From Aurelia coerulea (lineage: Eukaryota > Cnidaria > Scyphozoa > Semaeostomeae > Ulmaridae): a DNA stretch of 64,000 bases. The translations under genes were made by a program, and so were the position numbers. Below the pieces are notes generated by a model that was given only the letters and a program-made list of their open reading frames with translations, made no database searches and had not been told where the DNA came from. Below are positions 42,501-45,500 of the stretch, in pieces. The number at the start of each line of letters is the position of its first letter. The first letter of the stretch is position 1. The stretch covers positions 17,876,501-17,940,500 of the forward strand of contig CM076952.1 of the NCBI GenBank assembly GCA_039566865.1. Direction: 5' to 3'.

Positions 42501-45500
42501 GATCGCCATCATTTTGCTATCTACGAAATTTATTGTTTTCACATCTTTCAAGACTGGAAGGTCGATGCCTTGACCAAGAGCTCGGCAATATTGTCTTGCA
42601 TTATCATACGTCATAGGAGATGCAACTACGAAGCAGATACCCTCACCAATAAATCGCCATGGGTAATTAACTTCGCATGCTATGGTTTGCTCACTCGAAA
42701 CTGAAAAAAATTAAAATTTTACAAACTAGCAATAAATTACGATAAGTTGCGACCAACAATTACTCTGATTACCGAAGTCTCTTTTATCCCTGTGGAATGC
42801 ATTCCTGAACAGGGGCTCATGAAAAAATTGCGAAATGTATGACCCTGGCGTCGGGCGTGGCCCATTCTAAGATATGACTTCACAGAAACGAAATACAGAT
42901 AAAGTCCTATTCGGCACAAAGATAATGACGTAGCCTTAGCATACCTAAGTGGAGTGGTGTAACGCTCAAGCTGCCGATTGGAATTTGAACCGCAACAGAG
43001 TTTGTGGAATCTTACGAGTTAATTGTCCCGAGGGCCTACAGGTTCACGTTTTTCAGAATAATATCATGAATCTCAGTTGACCGAGGCGATACAGGGAACC
43101 AACGGACTCAGGTAATATGTCCAGTGACAATTACCAAGTTCTGCAGAAAACAGATGGAAATAAAAGTCCACGGATATAAGCCGTCGAGAAAGTTATCTAA
43201 ACCATGTCTATTTATTGCACTCAGGTGTGACCCATACTAGTTCTCAAATTCGAAATATATTTTCCTAAACTCTGCCCTGACACTTTCAAAATTGCCAATG
43301 GGTGGAATTCGAAAATTTGAAATTAATTTTGGGAAAAGTGCGGGGAGGACTCGTTCTTCTTATTTCGGAATACACTTTCTCAAAAATATACAAAATACGG
43401 AGGTGTTGTGGCGTAATCTGCTGACTTTGCAGCCAGAACAGTCAGGCGGACAGGTTAGTGTACACTCGGTAGAGTACCACCACTTCAGCATGATGACAAG
43501 GGGTCGCGGACTCGATTAGGTCTTTTCTACTTCTGCGATCCCAGTGCTTGGCGCTAAAAAAACGCAACTTCACCTTCATGGGTTGTAAGTTAACAGATGA
43601 ACGTGTTCCCCGAAGGAAATCGACACTGATCAAACTGAACAGCAAATCATTGCCTTTAATTGTAATTTGAACGAATCAATAATTAACCGTCTCAACTGCT
43701 ATCCCCTTATCGAAAAATTATCTCTTCTCTGATAAAAATGTTCAACAACAATCTTTATCTTTACAGCTACAGTCAGAAAAAAGCGTTTCGTTAAAAGTTC
43801 AACTTATCAAAAATTTGAAAATTGTTGATTCAAAAAGTACTGGCTTTATCTTCATCTGAGCCGAGGAAATACTATCTGACTGCCACTTCCCTATCGAAAA
43901 ATCTTTCCATACTCTAATGACCCCCTTAGTATCAATCTACGGTTACAGACAAAATTGTTTCGTTAGCAGTGAAACATCTTACCTTTTGCAAATCGACACA
44001 ACACCTAAAAACAAGAAAGATAAATTAGTATTAAAGAGTTTCACAAAAAGCTCTTTTTTCTATCAATATCAACTATTCACAATAAATCTTACTTTCTACT
44101 GTCCTTATCAAATCACTATACACCACCACAGGGACGACACCAAGGGGAGCGAAACAATGACTACCCCATGGCTAAAACATAAAGACACACAACATTAAAC
44201 TACATACAACTAAACTACAAACGATGAAAAAACTAGTTACATTACTTACAAAGTTACTCTTACTAATTACTCTATTTACAAAATTACTCTACTATACATA
44301 AAGGCTAAAAAACGGGCTATGGTGGTTGTGGAACTTGTAGCGTAGCTTGAGATTTTCTAATCAAGTCGACCAGTTTGGTGGATACAATTTAAGGTTAAGA
44401 GAAGTATGCTTTTATTGAGGTCATTAGGAAGGTTCTTATCACCATACAAAAAACCTCTGGTGCTTTTGTAACAGGAGTATCTGTTACTTTGAATGACTAT
44501 GAGCAATGATAGGACACCAAGTGTGTATCAATGTGAAATTTTTATCAGTAGCGAGCCACCTTAACCTACCGTAAAAGCTCGATTAAACTCCCTCCCTATT
44601 AAGTCCCCCCCCCCCTGCCTCCCCCACTCATATAAAATTTCAGACGTTACCAAAGATTCTCCATTTATTGAGCTAAATAAGTTTGCATGTTAATTTTTAT
44701 GTGCTTTGAGATAAACTTTGTCGAATCCATGTATTTAACTCGTAAAATTGTATGTTTAAACCGCAAAATGTGGTACAAAATGGACTAAAAAGTGTCTAAA
44801 ATTAAGTAAGGGGCAATTAAAAGAAAGTAAATTCTACTTAACCGATCCAATACCAAAAATTTCTTTACAAAAGGTCAATGTTAAAGGGAATCGACATAGT
44901 TAAAAGCTGACCCGGGCCAGGTCAAAATATATTCTATTATACTCGACCACTTTGACGCATCCGGTCTCATTGTGTAGCTGAAGAAACAATGGGTTTGTGG
45001 GCGTTTCTTCAGCCTATTTATAGCGGCTGCGAGATATAGCTATGTCTATTCCCTTTAACAAACAGCGTTTTGAAATAATTTTGATGGGAATGTCATATGA
45101 ACTAATTACTGCACTCGGGGAGACTCTATTATGTTTAAGAGGTTTCCCCTAGCAACAAATCTCATTCTGTGAAATGATGATTTGCATCGACACAGGAGAG
45201 GGTGCTGGCTGCCGGTGCCGGCTGCCACACAAAGTATATTTTCCAATCCAATCTCAGCCAGTTCTCAGCTGCAGCCCTTCTACCGGGTGAGTCAGAAAAA
45301 AGAATCCCCGTTTGAAAGGTCATGGCTCCCTGGATATCAAGACAATGATATCGGCAAATATATAGTTTTATGGTAGAAATGTTCAAATCTACTGTAAAAT
45401 TTACCTGACTGAAATCGGCCATTCCATTGTGAAGTTATGAGGGATTTTCTCGAGAAAACCTCTTCAAAAAACCTTCAAAACGTGCCCAAAATCATGAACA

